DNA from: Amycolatopsis acidicola
GTDB taxonomy: Bacteria > Actinomycetota > Actinomycetes > Mycobacteriales > Pseudonocardiaceae
Assembly (NCBI RefSeq): GCF_007713735.2
Contig: NZ_VMNW02000035.1
Location: forward strand, 1 to 64,000
Direction of reading: 5' to 3'
Length of the DNA stretch: 64,000 nucleotides
Below, piece by piece: positions 8,416 through 16,950 of the stretch. Position 1 is the first letter of the stretch. Each line of letters opens with the position of its first letter. Under the pieces are notes generated by a model. That model saw only the letters and a program-made list of their open reading frames with translations. It searched no databases and was not told the DNA's origin. The translations under genes were made by a program, and so were the position numbers.

Positions 8416-9405
8416 TCAGGCGTGCAGCTTCGGCAGCACGTCGCTGCCGAACACCTGCAGGAACTCCTTCTGGTTCCGGCCGACGTTGTGGATGTAGATC
8501 CGGTTGAACCCGGCGTCGACGTAGCGCTGCAACGAGGCGCGGTGCACGTCGGGGTCGGCCGAGATGACCATGCGGCCCTCGAAGTCCTCCTCGCGCACCA
8601 GCTTGGCCATCTGCGCGAAGTCGAACGGCGAGCGGACGTCGGCCTTCGGGAACTTCATGCCGCCGTTGGGCCACTGGTCCATCGCGTTGGCCAGCGCCTC
8701 CTCGTCGGTCGGCGCCCAGGACAGGTGCACCTGCAGCAGCTTCGGCATCGCGTCCGGGTCCTTGCCCGCCTGCTTCGCGCCCTGGCCGAAGTTGTCGAGG
8801 ATCCCCTGCAGCTTCTCGATCGACGCGCCCGGCGTGATCAGCCCGTCGGCCAGCTCGCCCGTCTTGCGCGAGGTGTACGGGCCGGCCGAAGCGATGTACA
8901 CCGGCGGCGGGGTGCCCGGCAGCGTCCACAGCCGGGTGGTGTGCAGTTTGAAGAACTCACCGGAATGCTTGACATCCTTACCGGTGAACAGTTTCCGGAT
9001 GATCTCGAGCGCCTCGAACATCCGGCGCACCCGCTCCGGCGCCTCCGGCCAGTAGCCGCCGATGATGTGCTCGTTGAGCGCCTCGCCGGAGCCGATGCCC
9101 AGCCACGTGCGGCCCGGGTACGTCGCCTCCAGCGTCGCCGCCGCCTGCGCGACCATCGCCGGGTGCAGCCGGAACGAGGGGCAGGTCACGCCAGGGCCCA
9201 GGTCCCCAGTGGTGTTCTCGGCCAGCGACGCCAGCACGCTCCACACGAACGAAGCCTCGCCCTGCTGCGGCACCCACGGCTGGAAGTGGTCCGCCGCCAT
9301 CTGCCCGGAGAACCCGTGCTGCTCGGCCAGCGTGGCCAGCTCGATGGATTCGCGCGGCGAGAACTGTTCCAGCGCCGCCGCCAACCCGATCTGAACGTCA
9401 CTCAC
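8416..9405 (-). CDS. F420-dependent LLM oxidoreductase, glucose-6-phosphate dehydrogenase-like
   Basis: This 329-residue luciferase-like (beta/alpha)8 protein resembles F420-dependent glucose-6-phosphate dehydrogenase along its length. It has EQFSPRE, ADHFQPWVPQQG, TCPSFRLHPAMVAQAAATL, GIGSGEALNEH, PVYIASAGP and a C-terminal ISADPD and IHNVGRNQKEFL. The His in DHFQPW corresponds to the catalytic region of Fgd. Sequence drift in the sugar-phosphate site suggests another substrate is possible. The start is GTG at 9405. It may share a transcript with the two other LLM genes upstream on the same strand. Confidence 0.88.
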   Translation of the reverse strand: MSDVQIGLAAALEQFSPRESIELATLAEQHGFSGQMAADHFQPWVPQQGEASFVWSVLASLAENTTGDLGPGVTCPSFRLHPAMVAQAAATLEATYPGRTWLGIGSGEALNEHIIGGYWPEAPERVRRMFEALEIIRKLFTGKDVKHSGEFFKLHTTRLWTLPGTPPPVYIASAGPYTSRKTGELADGLITPGASIEKLQGILDNFGQGAKQAGKDPDAMPKLLQVHLSWAPTDEEALANAMDQWPNGGMKFPKADVRSPFDFAQMAKLVREEDFEGRMVISADPDVHRASLQRYVDAGFNRIYIHNVGRNQKEFLQVFGSDVLPKLHA

Positions 9406-9436
9406 GACCTCATCAACCTTTCCGAAGTGCGTTAAC

Positions 9437-10252
9437 CTACCGATAAGCGCTGATCAACGCTGCCAGCTCGTCCAGCCGTCGCAGGCTCTCCGAGGCGGGC
9501 TGCGGGGCGAGCGAGAAGGTCACGCGCTCGGCACCGGCCTCGGCGTAAGCGTCCAGCAACCGCGGGTCCGCCCGGACCGAAGTGGCCGTCACCGGGATCC
9601 GGGAATCGCCCAGTAGCGCGAACTGCGCGGGGATCTCGGCCACGTCCGGCACCGCGTTGGGCAGCCAGCCGTCGCCGAGGCGGACGGCACGCGCCGCGGC
9701 CGCCGCGCTGTTGCCGCCGACGTAGACCGGCGGTGCGATTTCCGGTTTGGGCCAGGAGAAAATCGGGTCGAAGTCGACGTACTCGCCGTGGAACTCCGCC
9801 TTGTCGTTCGTCCAGATTTCGCGCAGCGCGGCGATCCGTTCGTCGAGCAGGACGCCACGGGTGCGCGGATCGGTGCCGTGGTTGCGCATCTCCTCCCGGT
9901 TCCAGCCGACGCCGACGCCGTAGACGACCCGTCCGCCGGAGATCAGGCTGAGGCTGGCCACGGATTTCGCCGTGTGGATGACATCCCGCTGGATGAGCAG
10001 GCTGATCCCGGTACCGAGGGTGAGCGTGGACGTGACGGACGCGGCGGCGGCGAGCGCGACAAATGGGTCCACAGCGCGGAAATACGGCCTCGGCAGCTCG
10101 CCACCGGCCGGATACGGACTCTCCCTGCTGACCGGGATGTGGGAGTGCTCGGCGAGGAGCAACGCGTCGAAACCGCGCTCCTCCATGGCTTTCGCCAGTT
10201 CGGGCACCGGCATTCCCTCGTCGGTGCCGAAGGTGGTGATCCCGAGTTTCAC
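9437..10252 (-). CDS. LLM class F420-dependent oxidoreductase (second of tandem pair)
   Basis: The 271-residue luciferase-like protein has LAEHSHIPVSRESPYP, LGTGISLLIQRDVIHTAK, GVGVGWNREEMRNHG and FSWPKPEIAPPVYVGG. These identify the F420-binding LLM subfamily of unassigned substrate found in many copies in actinobacteria. The start is GTG at 10252; it overlaps the stop of the preceding paralogue by 4 bp (GTGA), so the two are translationally coupled. A longer reading frame to 10435 exists but lies inside the upstream gene. The two paralogues share most of their motifs, indicating a tandem duplication. Confidence 0.9.
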   Translation of the reverse strand: MKLGITTFGTDEGMPVPELAKAMEERGFDALLLAEHSHIPVSRESPYPAGGELPRPYFRAVDPFVALAAAASVTSTLTLGTGISLLIQRDVIHTAKSVASLSLISGGRVVYGVGVGWNREEMRNHGTDPRTRGVLLDERIAALREIWTNDKAEFHGEYVDFDPIFSWPKPEIAPPVYVGGNSAAAAARAVRLGDGWLPNAVPDVAEIPAQFALLGDSRIPVTATSVRADPRLLDAYAEAGAERVTFSLAPQPASESLRRLDELAALISAYR

Positions 10253-11076
10253 AGGTCCCTCGCCAGTTCCGCGAGCTCGTCGAGCTTGGTCAGCGTCGCC
10301 GACTCCGGACGCGTGGGGAGCATGAACGTCACCCTGTCCACACCCGCCTCGGCGTACTGCTCGAGCAGCTTCCGGTCCCTTCCCGCGCCGAAGATCGTGA
10401 ACGGCACGTCGGGCCTGCCCTGCTCGGCGAGCCAAGCGCGGACGCGGCGCAGCTCGTCGGGATCGGTGCCCTCACGCGGGAGCCAGCCGTCGCAATGCTT
10501 GAGCAGCCTGTTCAGCGCCGCCGGACTCTCGCCGCCGACGTAGATCGGCGGGTGCGGGCGCTGCACCGGCTTGGGCCAGGAGAAAATCGGGTCGAAGTCG
10601 ATGTGCTTGCCGTGGTACTCGGCCTCGTCCCGGGTCCAGATCGCTTTGAGCGCCTCGAGCTGCTCGTCGATCAGCGCGCCCCGGGTGCGCGGGTCGGTGC
10701 CGTGATTGCGCATCTCCTCCCGGTTCCACCCGACGCCGACGCCGAAGACCACGCGGCCGCCGGAAATCAGGTCGAGGCTCGCGACCTCGTTCGCGGTGTG
10801 AATGAGGTCCCGCTGGATCAGCAGCGCGACACCGGTGCCCAGCAACAGGTTCTCGGTCACCGAAGCCGCCGCCGCGAGCGCCACGAACGGGTCGAGCGTG
10901 CGGTAGTACTTCTCCGGCAGGTCACCGCCGCCCGGGTACGGACTCTCCCGGCTGGCCGGGATGTGCGAATGCTCGGCGAGGAACAGCGAGTCGAAGCCGC
11001 GCTCCTCGAGCGCGCGGCCCAGTCGCGCGGGCCGGATGCCGTCGTCGGTCACGAAGGTGGAGATTCCGAACTTCAT
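10249..11076 (-). CDS. LLM class F420-dependent oxidoreductase (first of tandem pair)
   Basis: The 275-residue paralogue of the downstream gene shares LAEHSHIPASRESPYPGG, LGTGVALLIQRDLIHTAN, FGVGVGWNREEMRNHG and HIDFDPIFSWPKP. It differs mainly after residue 180, where substrate loops lie. The start is ATG at 11076. It leads the LLM cluster and is divergent from the methyltransferase gene, with 61 bp between the starts holding both promoters. The substrate cannot be told from the sequence. Confidence 0.9.
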   Translation of the reverse strand: MKFGISTFVTDDGIRPARLGRALEERGFDSLFLAEHSHIPASRESPYPGGGDLPEKYYRTLDPFVALAAAASVTENLLLGTGVALLIQRDLIHTANEVASLDLISGGRVVFGVGVGWNREEMRNHGTDPRTRGALIDEQLEALKAIWTRDEAEYHGKHIDFDPIFSWPKPVQRPHPPIYVGGESPAALNRLLKHCDGWLPREGTDPDELRRVRAWLAEQGRPDVPFTIFGAGRDRKLLEQYAEAGVDRVTFMLPTRPESATLTKLDELAELARDL

Positions 11077-11137
11077 ATGTCAGCGCAACTCCTCTTCCGG
11101 ACCGCGTATTCCGTGCGGAGGCACTACGCTCGCCGGT

Positions 11138-11797
11138 GTGAGTGCCCCGGATCTCGACTTCGACCAGGTCTACCGCGAGTCGCCGTACGTACCCTGGGTG
11201 ATCGGCGAACCCCAGCCCCTGCTGGTCGAGCTGGAAGCCGCCGGCGAAATCCGCGGCGAAGTGCTCGACGTCGGCTGCGGGCCGGGAGACAACGCGACCT
11301 TCCTCGCGAGTCGCGGGTACCACGTCACCGGCGTCGACGGCTCACGCACCGCGATCGACCGTGCCCGGGCGAAAACGGACGAAGTGGAGTTCGTGGTCGC
11401 CGACGCCACCCGCCTCGACGGGTTCGAGGACCGTTTCGACACGGTGCTCGACAGCGCCCTCTACCACTGTCTCGACGACGACGAGCAGCGCGCCTACGTC
11501 GCCGCGCTGCACCGCGCGTGCCGGCCCGGCGCCACCGTGCACGTGTTCTGCCAGGCCGAACAGCTCGCCGGAATGCCGGGCCCGCGCGTGATTCCCGAGG
11601 ACAACCTCCGCGCGACCTTCACCGTCGCCGGCGGCTGGCGGATCACGCGGCTGGAGAGAGCTTCGTACACCACGTCGATGACCGAGGAGATCCTCGCGCA
11701 GATCCACCCGGAGGCCGTGGGGCGGGTGCCGTTGGATGAGCGGGGAAGGTTCTTGATGCCCGTTTGGCAGGTTGCTGTGGAGTGGGTGGCTTTGTAG
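11138..11797 (+). CDS. Class I SAM-dependent methyltransferase
   Basis: The protein has 219 residues. Motif I is LDVGCGPGDNATFLA (about 45-60), and acidic residue motifs are VTGVDGS and VVADATRLDGF. The DSALYHCLDDDEQRAYVAALHRACRPGA segment is typical of small-molecule methyltransferases of the thiopurine/tellurite-resistance type, so the substrate is unassigned. The start is GTG at 11138. An upstream GGAG lies 17 nt away, which is far, so the start is less certain. It is divergent from the LLM cluster. The gene-free repeat region follows it. Confidence 0.85.
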   Translation: MSAPDLDFDQVYRESPYVPWVIGEPQPLLVELEAAGEIRGEVLDVGCGPGDNATFLASRGYHVTGVDGSRTAIDRARAKTDEVEFVVADATRLDGFEDRFDTVLDSALYHCLDDDEQRAYVAALHRACRPGATVHVFCQAEQLAGMPGPRVIPEDNLRATFTVAGGWRITRLERASYTTSMTEEILAQIHPEAVGRVPLDERGRFLMPVWQVAVEWVAL

Positions 11798-11860
11798 GTC
11801 TTGTTGCTGGGGTGCTGGGCGCGTTGGGTGGCTGGGCCCTTTGGGGGCTGGGCGCGTTGC

Positions 11861-12029
11861 GGCAGCAACGGACGCGCGTGGCCGCGCTGTGTGCACCCAC
11901 CCCCGCCCCGATCGCGCAGTGTTCAACGGTCGCCGCACCGCGTCAAGGCGGGAAAGATGCCTTGACCCGGCACACCGACCGCTGAAGAGCGCTGGGGATC
12001 GGAACGATGGTGGGGTGTGGTCGTGGGAC
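11861..12029 (+). repeat. Intergenic repeat B, copy 1 (structured, about 170 bp)
   Basis: This stretch is highly similar to the reverse complement of 53321-53489. Both share GCAGCAACGGACGCGCGTGG at one edge, CGCGCTGTGTGCACCC, a central hairpin GTCAAGGC-GGGAAAGAT-GCCTTGAC (11942-11966 here) and GCTGGGGATCGG before a TGGTGGGGTGTGGTC-like end. An outer stem, CGGTCG (11927-11932) with CGACCG (11976-11981), encloses the hairpin with symmetric 9-nt internal loops. It has no coding features. It may be a mobile repeat or a structured RNA. Confidence 0.8.
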
Positions 12030-12118
12030 GGCTCGCTTCGCGTTGCCGGGGCCCGGAGCCAAGCGGACGGGCGCTGGTTGGCCCGGGAGGGATGTTGCGG
12101 GAACCCGGCCGCCGACCG

Positions 12119-12350
12119 CTAGTGTCTCGTGATGCTGTCCGGTTTACGTTGTCGTGTTTGCCCGTGCGGTCGGTGAGTTTGCCCGCCGCGTCACCGAGTT
12201 TGCCGGTCCGGTCGCCGAGTTTGCCCACGGCGACAGCGGTCGGCCAACTCGGCGACACCCCGGGCCAACTCGGCGACGCCAGGGGCCAACCCGGCGCCCT
12301 GGCAGGCAAACACACCCGCGCGGAAAGACCACAAGATCACGAGACACTAG
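12119..12350. mobile_element. MITE-like element with 15-bp terminal inverted repeats (family A)
   Basis: The ends are perfect 15-bp inverted repeats, CTAGTGTCTCGTGAT at 12119-12133 and its complement at 12336-12350, each bounded by CTAG. Inside are four direct 21-bp units starting GTGTTTGCC or GAGTTTGCC (12154, 12175, 12196, 12217), then four inverted units (GGCCAACTC or GGCAAACAC at 12242, 12263, 12284, 12305). The whole can fold into a long hairpin. There is no transposase, so it would be non-autonomous. Its right end contains the icmF stop codon TAG. Confidence 0.75.
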
Positions 12351-15300
12351 ATGTTGCGCCGGTATTGGCCGCCTACTTCGAAGAAGGCGTCGGTGATCTG
12401 GCCCAGCGAGCACACGCGGGCGGCGTCCATCAGCACACCGAACACGTTTTCGCCCCGGGTGGCGGCTTCGCGTAGGGCCTTGAGCGCCTGCTCGGCCTCC
12501 GCCTGGTTGCGCTGCTGGAAGTCCGCCAGCCGCGCCAGCTGGGACTCCTTCTCCCCCTCCGTCGCGCGGGCGAGTTCGACCTCGACCTCGTCGTCCTCGG
12601 GGTGCGGGTTGCGGAACGTGTTCACCCCGACGATGGGCAGCGTGCCATCGTGCTTGAGCCGTTCGTACAACATCGACTCATCCTGGATTTTGCCGCGCTG
12701 GTAACCGGTTTCCATCGCACCCAGCACACCGCCGCGCTCCGAGATCCGGTCGAACTCGGTCAGCACCGCTTCCTCGACCAGATCCGTCAGCTCGTCGATG
12801 ATGAACGAGCCCTGCAACGGGTTTTCGTTGCCCGACAGGCCCCATTCCTTGTTGATGATCATCTGGATGGCCATCGCCCGGCGCACCGAGTTCTCGCTCG
12901 GCGTGGTGATCGCCTCGTCGAAAGCGTTGGTGTGCAAGGAGTTCGCGTTGTCGTACAGCGCGCACAACGCCTGCAGCGTGGTGCGGATGTCGTTGAAGCT
13001 CATCTCCTGCGCGTGCAACGAACGCCCCGACGTCTGCACGTGGTACTTCAGCTTCTGCGAGCGCTCGTTCGCGCCGTAGCGCTCCTTCATCGCGGTGGCC
13101 CAGATCCGCCGCGCCACCCGGCCCAGCACCGAGTATTCCGCATCCATCCCGTTGGAGAAGAAGAACGACAGGTTCGGCGCGAACTCGTCGATGTCCATCC
13201 CGCGCGCGAGATACGACTCGACGTAGGTGAACCCATTCGCCAGCGTGAAGGCCAGCTGCGAGATCGGGTTCGCCCCGGCCTCGGCGATATGGTAGCCCGA
13301 AATGGACACCGAGTAGAAGTTCCGCACCCCGTGCTCGATGAACCACTCCTGGATGTCCGCCATCATCCGCAGGCTGAACTCGGTGGAGAAGATGCAGGTG
13401 TTCTGCCCCTGGTCCTCCTTGAGGATGTCCGCCTGCACCGTGCCGCGCACGTTGCGCAGCGTCCACTCGCGCAGCTCCTCCGCCTCCTCGGCCGAGGGCT
13501 CACGACCGTGCTCTTCCTTGAAGGCGGCCAGTTTCTGGTCGATCGCCGTGTTGAGGAAGTACGCCAGGATGGTCGGCGCCGGCCCGTTGATCGTCATCGA
13601 CACCGACGTGCTCGGCGCGGTCAGGTCGAAACCGTCGTAGAGGACCTTCATGTCCTCCAGCGTCGCGATGGAAACCCCGGACGTGCCGACCTTGCCGTAG
13701 ATGTCAGGGCGCGTCGCCGGGTCGTGCCCGTAGAGGGTCACCGAGTCGAACGCGGTGGACAGCCGCTTCGCCGCAGAATCCGCCGACAGGTACTTGAACC
13801 GCCGGTTCGTGCGGAACGCGTCACCCTCGCCGGCGAACATCCGGGCCGGATCCTCACCCTCCCGCTTGAACGGGAAAACCCCGGCGGTGTAAGGAAAGTA
13901 GCCCGGCAGGTTCTCGCGGCGCAGGAACGAGTACAGCTCACCCTGGTCCATGTAGCGCGGCAACGCGACGCGCGGGATCTTGTTGCCCGACAACGTCTCC
14001 CGCCACAGCTGGGTGCGCAGCTCCTTGTCCCGCACCTTGAACACGAGCTCCTCGCCGCGATACGACTCGGCCAGCTCGGCATACTCCGCCAGCAGCTTCC
14101 GCGTTTCTTCGTCCACACGCGACTCGGCCTCGGTGAGCAGTTCGCCGATCGCCTCGGTGTCCGCGCCCGCCCGCTCCAGCGCCTTCTTCGCCGCCGCCAG
14201 CTGGTCACGCTCACGCACCGCTTCGGCCTGCTCCCGCGTGCGCTGGTGGTAGCCACGCACCGTGTCGGAGATGTCGGCGAGGTAGCGCGTGCGCGAGGTC
14301 GGGATGATCGTGCCCGCCCCGGTGGACACCTTGCTCCCGACGTGCGGCAGCGTGCCCGCCGACACCGAAAGACCGCGCTCCGCAAGGGAATCCCGCAGAT
14401 ACTGGTACAGCGCGGTGACCCCGTCGTCGTTGAACTTCGCGGCGCTGGTGCCGAACACCGGCATGTCGTCCGGCGAAGCACCGAACTCCTCGCGGTTGCG
14501 CACCAGCTGACGCGCGACATCGCGGCGAGCGTCCTCCGCGCCGCGTCGCTCGAACTTGTTGATCGCCACCACGTCGGCGAAGTCGAGCATGTCGATCTTC
14601 TCCAGCTGCGACGCGGCGCCGAACTCCGGCGTCATCACGTACAGCGAGCTGTCGACGTAATCCACGATCCCCGCGTCGCCCTGTCCGATCCCCGGCGTCT
14701 CCACGATCACCAGGTCGTAGCCCGCGGCCTTGCACGCCAGGATGGACTCCCGCAGCCCGGTCGGGATCTCGCCGCTCTTCGTCCTCGTTGCCAGGGAACG
14801 GAAATAGACCGGCCCGCCGTCGAGGCTGTTCATCCGGATCCGGTCGCCCAGCAGCGCCCCACCACCGCGCCGCCGCGTCGGGTCCACCGCCAGAACCGCG
14901 ATGCGCACCTTGTCCTGCTGGTCCAGCCGGAAGCGGCGGACGAGCTCGTCGGTGAGCGAGGACTTGCCCGAACCGCCGGTGCCGGTGATGCCCAGGACGG
15001 GAACGGTGCGCTTGCCCGCCGTCTCGGTGATCGCGTCGAGCCAGTCCTGCGGCAGCTGCCCGCCCTGCAGGCGGGTGATCGTGCGCGCCAGCGCCGGTAC
15101 GTCCCCCGAGAGCAGCTGGTCGATCGAGCCGACCTGCTCCGCCGCCAGGTCCGTGTCACAGGACTCGATCATCATGTTGATCATCCCGGGCAGGCCCAGC
15201 TCGAGCCCGTCGTCCGGGGAGAAGATCCGCGCCACGCCGCGGGAGTGCAGCAGCTCGATCTCCTCGCGGACGATGACCCCGCCACCGCCGCCGAAGACCT

Positions 15301-15583
15301 TGATGTGCCCCGCCCCGCGTTCGCGCAGCAGCTCGACCAGATAGCTGAAGTACTCGACGTGGCCGCCCTGATAGGCGCTGATCGCCACGCCTTGGGCGTC
15401 TTCGGCGATCGCGGCCGTGGCGACCTCGTCGACCGAGCGGTTGTGCCCCAGGTGCACGACCTCCGCACCCTGCGCTTGCAGGATCCGGCGCATGATGTTG
15501 ATCGAGGCGTCGTGCCCGTCGAACAGGCTCGACGCCGTCACGAACCGAACCGGGTGGACGGCCTTGTGCAGAGGAGCGTTCAT
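12347..15583 (-). CDS. icmF: Fused isobutyryl-CoA mutase IcmF
   Basis: This 1078-residue adenosylcobalamin enzyme interconverts isobutyryl-CoA and n-butyryl-CoA (some members also act on pivalyl-CoA). Domain order is diagnostic: N-terminal B12-binding domain with DGHDAS (about 24-29), a MeaB-like GTPase with Walker A GTGGSGKSS (about 200) and VETPGIGQGD, then the mutase barrel with YLSADSAAKRLS, YGKVGTSGVS and VSMTINGPAP. The length equals the family norm. The start is ATG at 15583. The gene follows the conservon on the same strand by 69 bp but probably has its own promoter. Its stop lies in the terminal repeat of the adjacent MITE-like element. Confidence 0.96.
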   Translation of the reverse strand: MNAPLHKAVHPVRFVTASSLFDGHDASINIMRRILQAQGAEVVHLGHNRSVDEVATAAIAEDAQGVAISAYQGGHVEYFSYLVELLRERGAGHIKVFGGGGGVIVREEIELLHSRGVARIFSPDDGLELGLPGMINMMIESCDTDLAAEQVGSIDQLLSGDVPALARTITRLQGGQLPQDWLDAITETAGKRTVPVLGITGTGGSGKSSLTDELVRRFRLDQQDKVRIAVLAVDPTRRRGGGALLGDRIRMNSLDGGPVYFRSLATRTKSGEIPTGLRESILACKAAGYDLVIVETPGIGQGDAGIVDYVDSSLYVMTPEFGAASQLEKIDMLDFADVVAINKFERRGAEDARRDVARQLVRNREEFGASPDDMPVFGTSAAKFNDDGVTALYQYLRDSLAERGLSVSAGTLPHVGSKVSTGAGTIIPTSRTRYLADISDTVRGYHQRTREQAEAVRERDQLAAAKKALERAGADTEAIGELLTEAESRVDEETRKLLAEYAELAESYRGEELVFKVRDKELRTQLWRETLSGNKIPRVALPRYMDQGELYSFLRRENLPGYFPYTAGVFPFKREGEDPARMFAGEGDAFRTNRRFKYLSADSAAKRLSTAFDSVTLYGHDPATRPDIYGKVGTSGVSIATLEDMKVLYDGFDLTAPSTSVSMTINGPAPTILAYFLNTAIDQKLAAFKEEHGREPSAEEAEELREWTLRNVRGTVQADILKEDQGQNTCIFSTEFSLRMMADIQEWFIEHGVRNFYSVSISGYHIAEAGANPISQLAFTLANGFTYVESYLARGMDIDEFAPNLSFFFSNGMDAEYSVLGRVARRIWATAMKERYGANERSQKLKYHVQTSGRSLHAQEMSFNDIRTTLQALCALYDNANSLHTNAFDEAITTPSENSVRRAMAIQMIINKEWGLSGNENPLQGSFIIDELTDLVEEAVLTEFDRISERGGVLGAMETGYQRGKIQDESMLYERLKHDGTLPIVGVNTFRNPHPEDDEVEVELARATEGEKESQLARLADFQQRNQAEAEQALKALREAATRGENVFGVLMDAARVCSLGQITDAFFEVGGQYRRNI

Positions 15584-15592
15584 GGCTCCAAA

Positions 15593-15627
15593 ATACTCGG
15601 ACTTCCTACTATTTTAAACCCGAGTAT
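15593..15627 (-). promoter_or_regulatory. Inverted repeat in icmF promoter region
   Basis: ATACTCGG (15593-15600) and CCGAGTAT (15620-15627) form a perfect 8-bp inverted repeat around an AT-rich spacer that includes a TTTAAAAT -10-like run on the minus strand. A second imperfect palindrome, TAGTAGGAAGTCCGAGTA, overlaps it. The site ends 10 bp before the icmF ATG, so a bound regulator would block transcription or translation. The regulator is unknown. Confidence 0.5.
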
Positions 15628-15652
15628 CACCGTGACCGAGGTCACCCGTGTG

Positions 15653-16264
15653 TTACCGCTGGTTGGCGGCCCGCAAGGCGATCCACTGCCGCATCGCGTA
15701 CTCGACCAACGTGATCAGCGTCTGCTTGGTCGATTCCCGGTCCCGCGCGTCGCAGCGCACGATCGGCACGCTCGGATCGATCGCCAGCGCCTCCCGCACA
15801 TCTTCGACCTGGTGATGCATCACCCCGTCGAAGGTGTTGACGCCGATGATGTACGGCAGCCCGCGGTCCTCGAAGAAATCGACCGGGGCGAACGAATCGG
15901 CGAGCCGGCGGGTGTCCGCCAGCACGACCGCGCCGATCGCGCCGCGCACCAGGTCGTCCCACATGAACCAGAACCGCTGCTGGCCCGGGGTACCGAACAG
16001 GTACAGGATGAGATCGGTGTCCAGCGACACGCGCCCGAAGTCCATCGCCACCGTGGTGGTCGACTTGTTGGGCGTCGAATCGAGGTTGTCGATGCCCCGG
16101 CTGGCATCGGTCATCATCGCCTCGGTGGTGAGCGGCACGATTTCGGAGACCGACCCGACGAAGGTCGTCTTGCCCGCACCGAACCCACCGGCGACCACGA
16201 TCTTCGCCGAGGTCATGGTCTGCGGCGCGGCAGGCCGCGGTGCCTTAAAGCCGACGGAGTCCAC
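15653..16264 (-). CDS. cvnD: Conservon GTPase (CvnD type)
   Basis: The small Ras-like GTP-binding protein has 203 residues: P-loop GGFGAGKTT (about 26-34), the switch region LFGTPGQQRFWFMWDDL and the base-recognition motif VNTFDG. It is the fourth member of a conservon, the membrane-associated heterocomplex of histidine kinase-like, roadblock, DUF742 and GTPase proteins known from Streptomyces, where it influences development and antibiotic production. The GTG start at 16264 overlaps cvnC by 20 bp. The order cvnA-B-C-D is intact. Confidence 0.93.
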   Translation of the reverse strand: MDSVGFKAPRPAAPQTMTSAKIVVAGGFGAGKTTFVGSVSEIVPLTTEAMMTDASRGIDNLDSTPNKSTTTVAMDFGRVSLDTDLILYLFGTPGQQRFWFMWDDLVRGAIGAVVLADTRRLADSFAPVDFFEDRGLPYIIGVNTFDGVMHHQVEDVREALAIDPSVPIVRCDARDRESTKQTLITLVEYAMRQWIALRAANQR

Positions 16265-16943
16265 TCAACACCCTTTCCATCAACATGAGATGCGCCTCGG
16301 CGTTGTCGTTGCCGGACACGGTCTTGTGCACGGTGACCAGACCGGCATCGGCCGCGTCACTGATGAGCACCCTCGCCACGCCGACCGGAACCCGCAGCAG
16401 CGCTGCGACCTCCGCGACGGACCGAGGTGTCCGACATTCTTCCACGATCGAGTGATGCTCGATCGGGGCCGTACCCGATTGCAAACGGGCGTCGGCACCG
16501 TCCTTCACGGAGATCAAGGTCTCCAGTTCCAGCAGGTAGCTGGCTTTCGTGCGACCGCCGGTGAGGGCGTAGGGCCGCACCACGGCGGTCTCCTCCTCAC
16601 CGAACCCGGGCTCCGGCCGCAGGGGCCCGCTGTTCACCGCGGGCTCGAACAGCCCGGTGCCCGGCGGGGGCTCGAACAGCCCCGTGCCCTGGTTCGGCTC
16701 GAACTCCGGCCGCGCCGGTGGCGGCGGCAGGGTTTCGGGCGTGCGCGCCGGCGGGGGCGAGGCCTGCTGCGCGGCCTCGTCCTGCTCCGGAGGCGGGGCC
16801 TTGTCGGCCTCGGCCTCCCGGGCTTTCTTCCGCTTCCGGCGGCCGCGCCCCGAATCCAGGGTGAAGCCGTTGAGGACGTCCGCGAAGGTCGCGTCGTCGC
16901 CCTCGTCCGGGGGAGGGGAACCGCTCCCGGGTCCCGTGGTCAT
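16245..16943 (-). CDS. cvnC: DUF742 protein (CvnC type)
   Basis: The protein has 232 residues. The C-terminal 120 residues are a DUF742 domain with VRPYALTGGRTK, LELETLISV and VAEVAALLRVPVGVARVLISD, a winged-helix-like fold. The N-terminal half is a low-complexity Pro/Glu/Ala segment with a basic patch (GRGRRKRKKAREAE), longer than in compact family members. It ends in LMERVLSGLRRL, the common C terminus. It lies 7 bp after cvnB and overlaps cvnD, so it belongs to the conservon operon. Confidence 0.92.
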   Translation of the reverse strand: MTTGPGSGSPPPDEGDDATFADVLNGFTLDSGRGRRKRKKAREAEADKAPPPEQDEAAQQASPPPARTPETLPPPPARPEFEPNQGTGLFEPPPGTGLFEPAVNSGPLRPEPGFGEEETAVVRPYALTGGRTKASYLLELETLISVKDGADARLQSGTAPIEHHSIVEECRTPRSVAEVAALLRVPVGVARVLISDAADAGLVTVHKTVSGNDNAEAHLMLMERVLSGLRRL

Positions 16944-16950
16944 CGCGGCA

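Noticed and set aside
11772-12122. 116-residue protein in repeat B copy 1
   Set aside because: The peptide similarity to a frame at 53.3 kb reflects the DNA repeat; indels between copies shift the frame and there is no start signal.
12119-12350. CRISPR-like array
   Set aside because: The 21-bp units are contiguous with no unique spacers, and the second half is inverted; no cas gene is nearby.
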